Assembly (NCBI GenBank): GCA_024998595.1
Contig: JACOEK010000003.1
Location: forward strand, 186,001 to 250,000
DNA length: 64,000 nt
Direction: 5' to 3'
From: Nitrospira sp.
GTDB taxonomy: Bacteria > Nitrospirota > Nitrospiria > Nitrospirales > Nitrospiraceae
Positions 45,302 to 54,797 of the stretch are shown here, piece by piece. Within the stretch, counting starts at the first letter, position 1, and each line of letters begins with the position of its first letter. A model generated the notes under the pieces. It did no database searches and was not told the DNA's origin. It saw nothing but the letters and a program-made list of their open reading frames with translations. The position numbers were made by a program, and so were the translations under genes.

Positions 45302-45738
45302 GCCCGTTCTCCCTTTTGCAGTGGGCTTCGTCTCCAGGCGCGTTCATCCAGCAATTGTTGATCCTGGCGTTCACGACGGCGGCGTAGGTCCAGCGCGGCG
45401 CGGGCCTCGAGGAGATCCAGTTTCTTTCGATACTGCATCGCTTCGAGGAGTTCTGCACGCTTCTGTTCCATCTTGGTCTGTTCGGCCGCCAACACCTGCT
45501 CGAGGCCCTTCCGTGTGGCGATCGCCTGGTCCATGGCATCAAGGTGGCCATAGACTTGCTCAACGGTGCTTCCTGCCCGGACCTGAAGAAGATACCGGTC
45601 GGCATCTTCTTTGGCTCGTGCTTCCAACATGGCCATCCGATTCGCGGTCTGCTGCAGGGCATGGCTGAGTTCCGCCAGTTCCAGTTTGGCGACTTCTTCC
45701 AGTTGCACCGCATAAGTCCTGAGGACGGTCACGTTCAT
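45298..45738 (-). CDS. fliJ: Flagellar export chaperone-escort FliJ
   Basis: 146 residues, almost entirely coiled coil (VQLEEVAKLELAELSHALQQTANRMAMLEARAKEDADRY). FliJ sits in the FliI hexamer like the gamma subunit of F1-ATPase. Context after fliI and ATGA overlap support the call, as FliJ sequence is poorly conserved. Confidence 0.88.
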   Translation of the reverse strand: MNVTVLRTYAVQLEEVAKLELAELSHALQQTANRMAMLEARAKEDADRYLLQVRAGSTVEQVYGHLDAMDQAIATRKGLEQVLAAEQTKMEQKRAELLEAMQYRKKLDLLEARAALDLRRRRERQDQQLLDERAWRRSPLQKGERA

Positions 45739-47042
45739 TGGATCGCTCCTGCGAGAGACAGGAGGGCGTCGATCGATTGCGGCAAGCCGACCGCCTGTTT
45801 GGTTTCTTGTCGCAGAAATGCCGTGATGCCGTCATGGGCGGACACGGCTTTGTCGAGGTCTTTACTCGTACCCGGCTTGTAGGCACCCAGGGTAATGAGA
45901 TCTTCCGAACGCCGATAGAGCGCCGTGCGTTCAAGGACCAACCGTGCAGCCGCATAGTGTGCCGGCGTCACGATGTCCCGCATTACCCGGCTCGTGCTTT
46001 GAAGAATATCGATGGCGGGAAAATGATTGCGAGCGGCGAGTTCCCGCGACAGGACAATATGGCCGTCAAGAATAGAGCGCACCGCGTCCGCGACTGGATC
46101 ATTGAGATCGTCGCCGTCGACCAGTACGGTGTACAGTCCGGTTATGCTGCCACCGCTCTGCGCCGGGCCCACCCGCTCCAGAAGCTTGGGCAAGACGGCA
46201 AACACAGACGGCGTGTAGCCTTTTGTCGTCGGCGGCTCCCCGATGGCCAACCCAACCTCACGCTGGCTGTAGGCCAATCGTGAAAGCGAATCCATCATGA
46301 GCAGGACATGTTTGCCGCAATCACGGAAATATTCCGCAATGGCGGTGGCGACCAGCGCGCCCCGAATTCGAACCAGCGGTGGTTGATCGGATGTCGCCAC
46401 GATGACAATGGAACGGGCCCTCGCTTCAGGAGTGAGATCGCGCTCCAGGAATTCTTTCACCTCGCGGCCCCGCTCGCCGACCAGGGCGATGACCCGCACA
46501 TCGGCTTGGGTATAGCGGCTGATCATGCCTAAGAGCACACTTTTCCCCACGCCAGACCCGGCAAACACACCGATCTTCTGGCCCTGACCGCACGTCAATA
46601 ACGCGTTGATGGCACGAATACCCAGATCGACAGGCTGTGTGATTCTGGCACGATGCAGGGGATTCAACGGTGCTGCGTACAAAGGAACACGCACGTCGCT
46701 ACGGATAGGCGGCTGCCCGTCCAATGGATGTCCGAGGCCATCAAAGATGCGACCCAACATCTGAGGACCGACGGGTACAGAGGCGACATGCCCCTTCATC
46801 ACGACGCGACTGCCTGGTCCGATACCCTGCATCTCGCCTAATGGCATCAGCAACACACGATCTTCGCGAAATCCCACGACCTCCGCCATGACGGCTCCAT
46901 GGCCTCCCTCGCGGGTGATCTCACACACTTCCCCGACAGAGGTGAACGGGCCTGAGGCTTCAATGACGATACCGACGGCCTGGGCCACCCTGCCCGTGAC
47001 CGACAGCGGCTCGACATGTTCCAAGCGTTCGCTAAGCTTCAC
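45735..47042 (-). CDS. fliI: Flagellar export ATPase FliI
   Basis: 435 residues from the GTG at 47042 (GGGATACC site), giving the usual FliI length; it overlaps the rec-fliH stop by 11 bp. Walker A GVFAGSGVGKSVLLG near 158, RVIALVGERGREVKEFLERDL, and the DSLSRLAYSQREVGLAIGEPPTTKGYTPSVF segment are family signatures. Hydrolyses ATP to release export substrates. Confidence 0.95.
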   Translation of the reverse strand: MKLSERLEHVEPLSVTGRVAQAVGIVIEASGPFTSVGEVCEITREGGHGAVMAEVVGFREDRVLLMPLGEMQGIGPGSRVVMKGHVASVPVGPQMLGRIFDGLGHPLDGQPPIRSDVRVPLYAAPLNPLHRARITQPVDLGIRAINALLTCGQGQKIGVFAGSGVGKSVLLGMISRYTQADVRVIALVGERGREVKEFLERDLTPEARARSIVIVATSDQPPLVRIRGALVATAIAEYFRDCGKHVLLMMDSLSRLAYSQREVGLAIGEPPTTKGYTPSVFAVLPKLLERVGPAQSGGSITGLYTVLVDGDDLNDPVADAVRSILDGHIVLSRELAARNHFPAIDILQSTSRVMRDIVTPAHYAAARLVLERTALYRRSEDLITLGAYKPGTSKDLDKAVSAHDGITAFLRQETKQAVGLPQSIDALLSLAGAIQ

Positions 47043-48081
47043 CGGTATCCCGCTTTCGCAAGGCTTCGCCCAGTCGTAACAATTGCGTGTCCAGCGTCGC
47101 GTCAATCAATAGGCTCTGCGCCTGGACGAGGCATCCGCCGGGACTGATGGCAGGGTCGGTCTCCAATTTTAAGGTCAACAGTCCGTGGGGTGTTTGGCTT
47201 AGTGCGGTACGCGCCGATTCGACCACCGCAAGATCCGACGGATGCACGCGGACACGGACGAGACCGCTCTCATGCAGATGGGCGAGCGCGCTACGGACTT
47301 GCGTCACGATCATGTCGCGTTTTTCTGTGACGGCGTCCCGCACCACCTTATGGGCAATCATGAAAGAGAGGGCGGCGATTTCCTCTTCGACCGTCTCATG
47401 CAGGCTCTGCCAGGTATCCTCCAAGCGCGTCATCAGCGACGCCAGGAGGTTCTGTTCCCGTTGTCGAGCGGCTGCCACCCTTTCAGTCGAGCGTTTTTCG
47501 CCTTCCGCCACTCCCCGCTCAAACTCGGTGAGATCCTCGGTTCCAAAGGGACGATTGCCCCGGCTGAAATCGGCCAGCGGCACGGGACGTAATTGAATAT
47601 TGCCTGAGCGAATCAACGTGCGGGTGAGCACGGTATTTTCCTGTCGCAGGCGATAGAGCTCCAGCAGTCTGGAGACCGCCAGCCTGACTAGCTCGACTTG
47701 AAATGGTTTGGTAAGAAAATCCGCCGCCCCGGACTTCATGGCCCGCACGGCCAGCTCAATATTGCCGTGGCCCGTCATCACGATCCCAAGAAGGCGATTG
47801 TCGATGTCGAGGGCCTGTTGCAGAAAGGCAATGCCATCGACACCGCCGAGCTGCACATCCACGATCACCACGGCAACGGAACGTGTTCGGAGATGACTCA
47901 GCGCTTCCTGGACGGAACCGGCGGTGAGCACCGGATGTCCTGTGGGCTCCAGCATCTCGGCCAGCAACAGACAAATGGACGGCTCGTCATCGACGATCAA
48001 CACGGCCCGAGGCGCCAACTCCTTCTCGGACTCTGCCGACGTCGCTATCGAAACTCTCGTGCCCACGGCAGCGCTCCCCAT
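47032..48081 (-). CDS. fliH: Response-regulator receiver domain fused to FliH
   Basis: 349 residues in a single frame. Residues 25-140 form an apparently complete receiver domain: acidic pair D31/D32 (AVLIVDDEPS), phosphoacceptor D75 (VVIVDVQLGGVDG), T103 (VMTGHG), K125 (FLTKPF). A helical linker (LYRLRQENTVLTRTL, about 142-156) resembles the helix after the receiver of the NtrC-type regulator at 57137-58552. Residues about 168-349 match FliH (FERGVAEGEKRSTERVAA coiled coil; AHKVVRDAVTEKRDMIVTQVRSALAHL; DLAVVESAR; GGCLVQ). It is the only fliH in the window and sits between fliG and fliI, so it must serve as the FliH of the export ATPase complex. Confidence 0.88.
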   Translation of the reverse strand: MGSAAVGTRVSIATSAESEKELAPRAVLIVDDEPSICLLLAEMLEPTGHPVLTAGSVQEALSHLRTRSVAVVIVDVQLGGVDGIAFLQQALDIDNRLLGIVMTGHGNIELAVRAMKSGAADFLTKPFQVELVRLAVSRLLELYRLRQENTVLTRTLIRSGNIQLRPVPLADFSRGNRPFGTEDLTEFERGVAEGEKRSTERVAAARQREQNLLASLMTRLEDTWQSLHETVEEEIAALSFMIAHKVVRDAVTEKRDMIVTQVRSALAHLHESGLVRVRVHPSDLAVVESARTALSQTPHGLLTLKLETDPAISPGGCLVQAQSLLIDATLDTQLLRLGEALRKRDTGEA

Positions 48082-49083
48082 TTACAATAGCTCCTCGCCG
48101 CCGCCGCCTCCGATGACGATGCGCCCTTCCTCCTCGAGTTTGCGGCAGACTTTGAGAATATTCTGTTGGGACTTTTCGACATCCGATACCTTGACCGGGC
48201 CGCGAGTCTCCATGTCTTCCTTCAGCATTTCTGCCGCACGGCTGGACATGTTCTTGAGGAACTTCTCTTTGATTTCCGGCGTCGCGCCCCGCAAGGCGAT
48301 GGGAAGGTCCTCTTTGCTGATTTCCTTCATGAGCTCTTGCATGCCGCGAGAATCCAGATCTACAAGGTCATCGAAGACAAACATCAAGGCACGGATACTT
48401 TCCGCCAGGGCCTGATCGCGCTCGGTGATCTTGGCCATGATGGCGCCTTCAGTATTCTTATCGACACGGGTCAGGATCTCGGCCATCAGCTCGGCTCCGC
48501 CGACGGACATGCTCGACATCCCCATCGAAGCCGACAGAATTTCCTGCAGACTGTCGCTCAGCTCAGCCAACACTTCTGGCTGCACCTCTTGCATGGTCGC
48601 CAGACGTAGGGAGACATCAGCGTGTAAATGCACCGGCAAGAGGGCCAGGACGGCGCTGGCCTGTTCGGCTTCCATTTGTCCCAAACAGACGGCAATGGTC
48701 TGCGGATGTTCGATCTTGAGGATCTGGGCCACCGTGCGCGCATCGACCCATTTCAATGCGTCGATGCCTGGATAGGTTTTTGTGTTCAGGGATTCCATCA
48801 TGCGCGCCGCTTTTTCAGGGCCCAGCGCTTTCTTGAGGATGGCTTCCATGAATTCCCGCCCTTCGAATTGGACCTCGCCGGAGGAACTGGCCTGTTCAAA
48901 TTCCGCGATGACGCTGTCTTCTTCCTGCTTGGTGATATTCGCGGTCTCCTTCATGAAGGCGCCGAGCTTGCGAATATCCTTCGGGTCGAGGGTTTTCATG
49001 ACCGCGGCTGCGGCCTCTTCGCCGATCGCTCTGAGCAGAATGGCGGCTTTTTGTGCGCCGGTGAGCTCTTTGTTCATGGCCAT
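48082..49083 (-). CDS. fliG: Flagellar motor switch protein FliG
   Basis: 333 residues. N-terminal LTGAQKAAILLRAIGEEAAAAVMKTLDPKDIRKL, middle EHPQTIAVCLGQMEAEQASAVLALLP, and the C-terminal torque helix region (MFVFDDLVDLDSRGMQELMKEISKEDLPIALRGATPEIKEKFLKNMSSRAAEMLKEDM). The conserved charged residues facing the stator are present. Links the MS ring to the C ring. Confidence 0.96.
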   Translation of the reverse strand: MAMNKELTGAQKAAILLRAIGEEAAAAVMKTLDPKDIRKLGAFMKETANITKQEEDSVIAEFEQASSSGEVQFEGREFMEAILKKALGPEKAARMMESLNTKTYPGIDALKWVDARTVAQILKIEHPQTIAVCLGQMEAEQASAVLALLPVHLHADVSLRLATMQEVQPEVLAELSDSLQEILSASMGMSSMSVGGAELMAEILTRVDKNTEGAIMAKITERDQALAESIRALMFVFDDLVDLDSRGMQELMKEISKEDLPIALRGATPEIKEKFLKNMSSRAAEMLKEDMETRGPVKVSDVEKSQQNILKVCRKLEEEGRIVIGGGGGEELL

Positions 49084-49088
49084 GACCG

Positions 49089-50645
49089 TTAGGCGTTACT
49101 TTTCAGCCACTGCTTGACCACGACGGCGGTGTTCGCAGGATTGTTTTTCGCCATGTCGAGAATCTGGCCTGGCTGTTTCCCGGAGATGGCCGCCTCAACC
49201 TGTCCAACCGATGCCGGCAGGGTCGGCGTCTCCCCGACCGCTGCGGCCGGCGCCGACTGTACGAGCATGACCATCAGCGGACGAACCACCATGAACAAAA
49301 TCAGGAAAAACAAGAGTCCTCCCACGGCATACCGAATGTAAGGCATCCAGGCCTTGCTGCTATCCGCCGCGGCTTCCACGCCCGTGCCGACCGGTTCTTC
49401 CGCGCCGAGCCCGAATTGGATACTCACCACTTCCACCTGATCCTGACGTTCAGTGGAATAGCCCATGGCTTTCTTGACGATCTCTTCGATGCGCTTCATT
49501 TCTTCCTCTGAACGAGGGACATATTTCTTCGGCTGGTCGGCGGCCGCCTCCCCTGCCTTGCCCCCTTCATACGTGCCGTCGACCAGCACCGCGACAGAGA
49601 GCTTCTTGATGGTCCCGGTCGGCTCGACGATACGAGAGACGGTCCGGCTGATCTCGTAGTTCACCGTCTCATTTTTGGTCTGATTGTTGTTCGAGCTGGT
49701 CTGACCACCTTCGGCTTCGGTGCCGCCGGGCACATTCGATTCCACGCCGGGCACGCCGCCTGAGGTCCCGTTCACGCCGCTGGACTTTTCCTGTCCACGC
49801 TGCTCGCTTCGCACGACCTGGCCGTTCGGGTCGTAGCGTTCTTCGGTGGTCTCGATTTTTCGGAAATCGAGCACACTCGACACTCGAACGACGGCCTTAT
49901 TCACGCCGACGATGCGTTCCAACATGCTTTGAATGCGCGTCTCGATGTCCTTCTCCAGAGTGCGCTGGTACTCCATTTGAGTCCCGGACAGGCCGGCCGC
50001 TTCGTCGCTGGAAGTGTTCGACAGGAGGTTCCCGTGACCATCGACAACGGTGACGTCGCGAGCCTGGAGACCTTCCACACTGCTGGACACGAGATGCACG
50101 ATGCCTTGAATTTGGGCTTTCGAGAGGTTTTGGTTGGACCGGAGCGATACGACCACGGAGGCGCGGGCACGATCCTGCTCAGTGGCGAAGAGCCGCCGTT
50201 CCGGAATGGCCAAATGAACACGCGCCCGCTCGACTTCCGGCATCTGCGTGATCGTTCGAGCCAATTCTCCTTGGAGGGCCCGCCGGTAATTCAGCTTCTG
50301 CACAAAATCAGACATGCCCATCGTGGTGCGATCGAAAATTTCGTACCCGACCCCGCCGCCGTGGGGGAGACCCTGGCCGGCCATTTCCAGCCGCAAGTCA
50401 TGCACCTGCGCATTGGGGACCAGGATCGTCGTTCCGCCGTTGGTCGTCTCATAAGGCACTTTGGCGTCTTTCAGCTTGTCGATAATGCCTGAGGCATCAT
50501 CGACAGCCAAATTGGCAAACAGTACCTGCATGTCCGGCTGTTGTGTCCAGAGCGTGACGGCCACCAGACCGGCAATGGATCCGGCCAGCGCGAGCAGAAT
50601 GATGAAGCGTTGATTGATCGTGAACTGGCTGAATTTTGAGAACAT
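49089..50645 (-). CDS. fliF: MS-ring protein FliF
   Basis: 518 residues. Two membrane helices (about 13-31 and 430-450) flank the periplasmic ring-building domains (DDASGIIDKLKDAKVPYETTNGGTTILVP; GVGYEIFDRTTMGMSDFVQKLNYRRALQGELARTI; VERARVHLAIPERRLF). A Gly/Asn/Glu-rich loop lies near 290-325. The C-terminus (ILDMAKNNPANTAVVVKQWLKS) binds FliG. Confidence 0.96.
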   Translation of the reverse strand: MFSKFSQFTINQRFIILLALAGSIAGLVAVTLWTQQPDMQVLFANLAVDDASGIIDKLKDAKVPYETTNGGTTILVPNAQVHDLRLEMAGQGLPHGGGVGYEIFDRTTMGMSDFVQKLNYRRALQGELARTITQMPEVERARVHLAIPERRLFATEQDRARASVVVSLRSNQNLSKAQIQGIVHLVSSSVEGLQARDVTVVDGHGNLLSNTSSDEAAGLSGTQMEYQRTLEKDIETRIQSMLERIVGVNKAVVRVSSVLDFRKIETTEERYDPNGQVVRSEQRGQEKSSGVNGTSGGVPGVESNVPGGTEAEGGQTSSNNNQTKNETVNYEISRTVSRIVEPTGTIKKLSVAVLVDGTYEGGKAGEAAADQPKKYVPRSEEEMKRIEEIVKKAMGYSTERQDQVEVVSIQFGLGAEEPVGTGVEAAADSSKAWMPYIRYAVGGLLFFLILFMVVRPLMVMLVQSAPAAAVGETPTLPASVGQVEAAISGKQPGQILDMAKNNPANTAVVVKQWLKSNA

Positions 50646-50691
50646 GGGCGGTGAAATCCTTTATGCGTGAGATCCGCGCGCAGACCGATCG

Positions 50692-51003
50692 CTAAATCTG
50701 CATCCGCTGGATTTCCTCGTAGGCCGTCACGAGCTTGTTTCGTACTTGCATCATCAGCTGAAAGGATGCATCAGCCTGTTGCATCGCCACCATGGTTTGA
50801 TGAATGTTGGTACTCTGACCTGTCACCAACGACTCGACGGCCTGGCTGGCCCCTGCTTGCGCATCGTTGATATGCCCGATGGCTTCTTTCAACGACCCTA
50901 AAAAGTTTGCGCCGCCCGCCTCGCCGGTCTGCCCGGCTTGCTGGAGATCGGGCGCCTCGATCGGCCGGATCAGATTGGCTCCTGCAATGCGCAGATCGGA
51001 CAT
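50692..51003 (-). CDS. fliE: Hook-basal body protein FliE
   Basis: 103 residues from the ATG at 51003 (GGGAGG site). C-terminal FliE pattern: NFLGSLKEAIGHINDAQAGASQAVESLVTG and HQTMVAMQQADASFQLMMQVRNKLVTAYEEIQRMQI. Joins the MS ring to the rod. Starts 2 bp after the flgC stop. Confidence 0.95.
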   Translation of the reverse strand: MSDLRIAGANLIRPIEAPDLQQAGQTGEAGGANFLGSLKEAIGHINDAQAGASQAVESLVTGQSTNIHQTMVAMQQADASFQLMMQVRNKLVTAYEEIQRMQI

Positions 51004-51005
51004 GG

Positions 51006-51455
51006 CTACCTCCCGATTTCCAGGGCGCGATTCCACATGGTGCGGGTCGCGTTGACGGCCTGCACATTGGCCTCATAGGCTCTGGACGCGCCGATCATAT
51101 TGACCATTTCTTCCATGACGTTCACATTGGGCATCGTGACGAATCCCTTCTTGTCGGCATCGGGATGGCGAGGATCGTACACCGTCTGCCCCGGTTTCTG
51201 GTCTTCGATGACCCGGGCGACTTTCACGCCATCCAATGCATGCCGGCCGGCCCCTTTGGACACTTGTGTGAATGCCTTCTGAAACGCTGAGGACACGGGC
51301 GCTGCTTGAAACACCACGTCGCGGCGCCGATAGGGTCCCCCGGTGCTGGTTTTGGTGGATTGCGCGTTCGCCAGGTTGCTGGCGATCACATTCAGGCGGT
51401 GCCGTTGCGCATCCAGCGCAGATACCGAGACTGCGAGACTATCTGTTAAATCCAT
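51006..51455 (-). CDS. flgC: Proximal rod protein FlgC
   Basis: 149 residues from the ATG at 51455. N-terminal SLAVSVSALDAQRHRLNVIASNLANAQSTKTSTGGPYRRRDVVF and C-terminal MPNVNVMEEMVNMIGASRAYEANVQAVNATRTMWNRALEI identify FlgC. Confidence 0.95.
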   Translation of the reverse strand: MDLTDSLAVSVSALDAQRHRLNVIASNLANAQSTKTSTGGPYRRRDVVFQAAPVSSAFQKAFTQVSKGAGRHALDGVKVARVIEDQKPGQTVYDPRHPDADKKGFVTMPNVNVMEEMVNMIGASRAYEANVQAVNATRTMWNRALEIGR

Positions 51456-51517
51456 CACACACCTCTTGCTGGTTTGCCCGTGACCCGAGGATTTGCATCA
51501 GTCTGCTGGTGGAACGC

Positions 51518-51925
51518 CTACCGTCCCTCGCGAATGGCGTTGAGGAGCCCTTTGAATTTCATGCTGATCATAGTGGCCGCCGTGTTGTACTGCTGCGCGT
51601 TATCCGACATTTTGGCCATTTCCAGTTCGATGTTGACCGAATTGGCATCCAACGGCAGATCGCCGGCAGGAACTTCTTCGATGCGCCCCTGCACTCGTTG
51701 AAGACCGCTGCCCTTCGGGCCAATGTGGTTGTGATGGGTCGAAACCAAAGTGATGGGCAGTTTGCCCTGCTGCGCATTTGCCAGCGCCTGGCCGAAGTTC
51801 AGGTCCGTGGCGCGATACTTGGGCGTTTCCTCGTTGGCGATATTGGCAGCGATCACCTGCTGGCGAGCCCCGCGCAAGTCCAATGAACGTTCGAGCAGCT
51901 GCATGGTCCTGTCAAAAATGGTCAT
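51518..51925 (-). CDS. flgB: Proximal rod protein FlgB
   Basis: 135 residues from the ATG at 51925 (CGGAG site). Contains LDLRGARQQVIAANIANEETPKYRATDLNFGQAL, the FlgB N-terminal rod motif, and a C-terminal ELEMAKMSDNAQQYNTAATMISMKFKGLLNAI helix. First gene of the flgB-flgC-fliE-fliF-fliG-fliH-fliI-fliJ-motE operon. Confidence 0.95.
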   Translation of the reverse strand: MTIFDRTMQLLERSLDLRGARQQVIAANIANEETPKYRATDLNFGQALANAQQGKLPITLVSTHHNHIGPKGSGLQRVQGRIEEVPAGDLPLDANSVNIELEMAKMSDNAQQYNTAATMISMKFKGLLNAIREGR

Positions 51926-51960
51926 GGTCCACACTCCGTAGAGAGTTCTGCCGTAAACGG

Positions 51961-51976
51961 TGCAATCTGTGTACCC
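51961..51976 (-). promoter_or_regulatory. Sigma-54 promoter of the flgB operon
   Basis: GGGTACACAGATTGCA on the minus strand: perfect -12 TTGCA and correct GG-N10-GC spacing, -24 box weaker. Predicted start about 51950, 25 nt before flgB. Confidence 0.6.
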
Positions 51977-52062
51977 CGTTCGCTTCGGACTTCCCCCTGG
52001 GCTCTCCCGATGTAGTTTGGCGGCGCAGCTTCGACGACACCCGGCAAAAGCGACCTTCGGGG

Positions 52063-52092
52063 AAAAAATTGCCTAGCACCGATCAAATAGGC
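52063..52092 (-). terminator. Terminator after the FlrC-like gene
   Basis: Immediately after the stop, GCCTA pairs with TAGGC across a 12-nt loop and is followed by AATTTTTT on the minus strand. It separates the regulator operon from flgB. Confidence 0.5.
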
Positions 52093-53511
52093 TCAGGGTT
52101 TTTCCGCTTCGACCTGATATCCTAAGTCGCGATATTCCCGTAATTTATTTCGCAACGTACGAATACTGATGCCTAACTCCTTGGCGGCATGGGTACGATT
52201 ATCTTTTACTCGAGCCAGGGTCTTGAAGATCAGGTCGCGTTCCATTTCCCACAACGACCCGTGAGCGGACGGCGCAACGAGCGCCTCCACGGTTTCGATC
52301 GGCTGCATGGGAACCGTTCCATCCCCCGGCAGTAAGTGATCGACGTCAACCGCGTTTCCGGTTGTCACTAAAATGGCGCGTTCCATGACATTTTCTAATT
52401 CGCGCACATTGCCCTTCCATGCACGCTGTTGAAGATCGGCGATGGCCCGTTCGGACAACGTCGGCACGGTCAGGCCGTTGCGTTGCGCCGACGAACGGAG
52501 AAAATGTCTGGCGAGGAGCGGAATATCGCCCGGTCGTTCGCGAAGCGGAGGCACGGTGACGGGAAACACATTCAAGCGATAGAACAGATCCTCGCGAAAG
52601 CGCCCTTGTGTCACCTCGTGGTAGAGCGAGCGATTCGTCGTGGCGATTACGCGGATGTTGACCGGAACCGGCTCACGCCCTCCGATGCGATCGACTTCCC
52701 TCTCCTGCAAAACCCGCAACAGCTTCGACTGTAGGCCCAGATTCATTTCGCTGATTTCATCGAGAAACAGCGTTCCGGTATGGGCCATTTCAAACTTGCC
52801 CAGTTTTTTCTGAATCGCACCGGTAAAGGCTCCGCGCTCATGACCGAACAACTCGCTCTCCAGCAGGTTGTCCGGAAGTGCGGCGCAATTCAGGGCGACA
52901 AACGGACGATGGGCGCGGGGGCTTCTCGCGTGGATGTAGCGCGCCAGCAACTCTTTTCCCGTCCCGCTTTCACCGCTGATCAACACGGTGGCTTGGCTGG
53001 CCGCAACGCCTTCGAGGGTCGTGAGCAGACGAATCATGCCGGGATCCTGCGTCAAGATCGCGCGCGCTTCGAGCGTCGCAGGGGCATCGTGCTCATCCGG
53101 TTCTGTACTGGCTTGCAGATTGAGGATGACCCGTTCGAGCAGGTCGGTGGAGAACGGTTTTAGAATATAATCGTTCGCGCCAAATTTCATGGCTTCCACC
53201 GCCGTCTCGACGGTTCCATACGCAGTCATGAGAATGATGAACGTATTGGGAGCTTTTTGTTTCAACGCTTTGACGAGTTCGAGCCCATTCAAACGAGGCA
53301 TTTTCAAGTCGGTGACCACCAGCCAGGGCTTCAACCGTTCCACCTGCTCGATGGCATCCGCCCCGTCGATGGCACCACGCACTTGATACCCCATTCGACG
53401 CACGGTCTCCGACAAGGCCGTTCGCATCGACGGTTCATCATCGACGATCAATACGATTCGGGCCTCTTCGGCAGCAGCTGAAGGTCCCTGCAAAGCTGGT
53501 TGCGCGCTCAT
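52093..53511 (-). CDS. FlrC/FleR-like sigma-54-dependent response regulator
   Basis: 472 residues: receiver domain (about 17-130; VLIVDDEPSMRTALSE, LVVTDLKMP, ILKPF), AAA+ domain (GESGTGKELLARYIHA, GAFTGA near residue 226, FLDEISEM), and a Fis-type HTH (HAAKELGISIRTLRNKLREYRDLGY). The partner kinase overlaps by ATGA. Adjacency to flgB and five sigma-54 elements nearby make it the likely activator of the structural flagellar operons. This is inferred from the FlrBC paradigm. Confidence 0.9.
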   Translation of the reverse strand: MSAQPALQGPSAAAEEARIVLIVDDEPSMRTALSETVRRMGYQVRGAIDGADAIEQVERLKPWLVVTDLKMPRLNGLELVKALKQKAPNTFIILMTAYGTVETAVEAMKFGANDYILKPFSTDLLERVILNLQASTEPDEHDAPATLEARAILTQDPGMIRLLTTLEGVAASQATVLISGESGTGKELLARYIHARSPRAHRPFVALNCAALPDNLLESELFGHERGAFTGAIQKKLGKFEMAHTGTLFLDEISEMNLGLQSKLLRVLQEREVDRIGGREPVPVNIRVIATTNRSLYHEVTQGRFREDLFYRLNVFPVTVPPLRERPGDIPLLARHFLRSSAQRNGLTVPTLSERAIADLQQRAWKGNVRELENVMERAILVTTGNAVDVDHLLPGDGTVPMQPIETVEALVAPSAHGSLWEMERDLIFKTLARVKDNRTHAAKELGISIRTLRNKLREYRDLGYQVEAEKP

Positions 53512-54797
53512 TCGTACCTCTTTTCTTCTGTTATGCTCACAATCTGACGGGAAGCCTCTGAAGAACCGGACAAGCTCACGCGTGGAGCAGGCGTCGAGGG
53601 AGTCTGCCCGGGCCCTCGCGGCAGAGTGATTAGAAACGAAGTGCCATGTCCCGGACTACTCTCCACATCGATACGTCCATGATGGGCTTCGACCAATGCG
53701 TGCACGATGGCGAGTCCCAAACCGGTTCCGTGATCTTTCGTGGTAAAAAACGGATCAAAGACCCGCGATTGCAGTTCGGCCGGAATACCCGTGCCGGTGT
53801 CGCTCACCGTGAGTTGGATGGCCGGCGATTCCTGAGGTTGAGGAGGGGCCGGACAGGCAGCCAGGGTGAGCGTTCCACCCTCCGGCATGGCCTGAACGGC
53901 ATTCAACACCAGATTCAAGAGCACCTGCTTCATTTTCGCGCCATCGCACCAGAGCTGAGGGACGAGCGGGTGCACCTGACACCGTACCTCGACAGTGCCA
54001 GGCGGGATGGCGTGAGTCGCCAGTGTCAGAACTTCTCGGATAAGGATTTCGGTCTCATGCCATCCAAGCCGAGAACAGTCAGGCCTCGTATAGACGAGCA
54101 AGTTGGACAGGAGCCGATCCATGGATTGAACGGCCATGGAAATATGCTCGGCATAACTTCGGAGTTGAGGCTGCTCACGGAGATCTTTTCGCAACATCGA
54201 CGCGAACAGTTCCACACTGCCCAAGGGATTCCGAATCTCGTGCGCGATGCTGCCCACCATCTGCCCCATGGCTTCCAGGCGGTTGCGCCGCTGCAAACGA
54301 TCTTCAAGCTGGCGTACCCGAGTGACGTCATGAATCAGCACGAGCTTTCCGGTCAGATTCCCTGTCTCGTCGGTCAGATCGGTTTCTGACAGGGCGATGG
54401 TGACGCCGCTGGGAAGGACGAGCGGGTATTCACCATGGTCCTTGCGGATCTCTTCCAACACGGCGCTGGCTCGACGTCCTCGCAGTCCAGCCTGGGGCAC
54501 GCCCAATAGCTGCTCCGTAGAGTGATTGCACCGCACCACTACATCTTGCGAATCCGCCACGATGACGCCGGTATCCAATGATTCTAATACCGCGGTCACA
54601 TGGGCACGCATGTCTTCGGTTTCACGAAGATGTTCGCGCAGACTGGCATTGGTTTGTGCAAGTTCCAGATCCATCTGCTGCAGGCGCGTCGTTAACGCGT
54701 CATACGACTGCTGCAACACGGTTGCGGCTTGATCGAAATCTCGAAACGCGCGCGTCAGCAACTCATTATTAGTCGTCTCTCCCGCCTGACTGGTCAC
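53508..54797 (-). CDS. FlrB/FleS-like cytoplasmic sensor histidine kinase
   Basis: 429 residues, GTG start overlapping the TPR gene stop (GTGA). An N-terminal coiled coil (about 25-70), a PAS domain (VTAVLESLDTGVIVADSQDVVVRCNHSTEQLLG), the HisKA box GSIAHEIRNPLGSVELFASML, and an HATPase ([34 protein letters not shown]). No membrane segment, as in FlrB/FleS, which sense the state of the export apparatus. Confidence 0.9.
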   Translation of the reverse strand: MTSQAGETTNNELLTRAFRDFDQAATVLQQSYDALTTRLQQMDLELAQTNASLREHLRETEDMRAHVTAVLESLDTGVIVADSQDVVVRCNHSTEQLLGVPQAGLRGRRASAVLEEIRKDHGEYPLVLPSGVTIALSETDLTDETGNLTGKLVLIHDVTRVRQLEDRLQRRNRLEAMGQMVGSIAHEIRNPLGSVELFASMLRKDLREQPQLRSYAEHISMAVQSMDRLLSNLLVYTRPDCSRLGWHETEILIREVLTLATHAIPPGTVEVRCQVHPLVPQLWCDGAKMKQVLLNLVLNAVQAMPEGGTLTLAACPAPPQPQESPAIQLTVSDTGTGIPAELQSRVFDPFFTTKDHGTGLGLAIVHALVEAHHGRIDVESSPGHGTSFLITLPRGPGQTPSTPAPRVSLSGSSEASRQIVSITEEKRYE

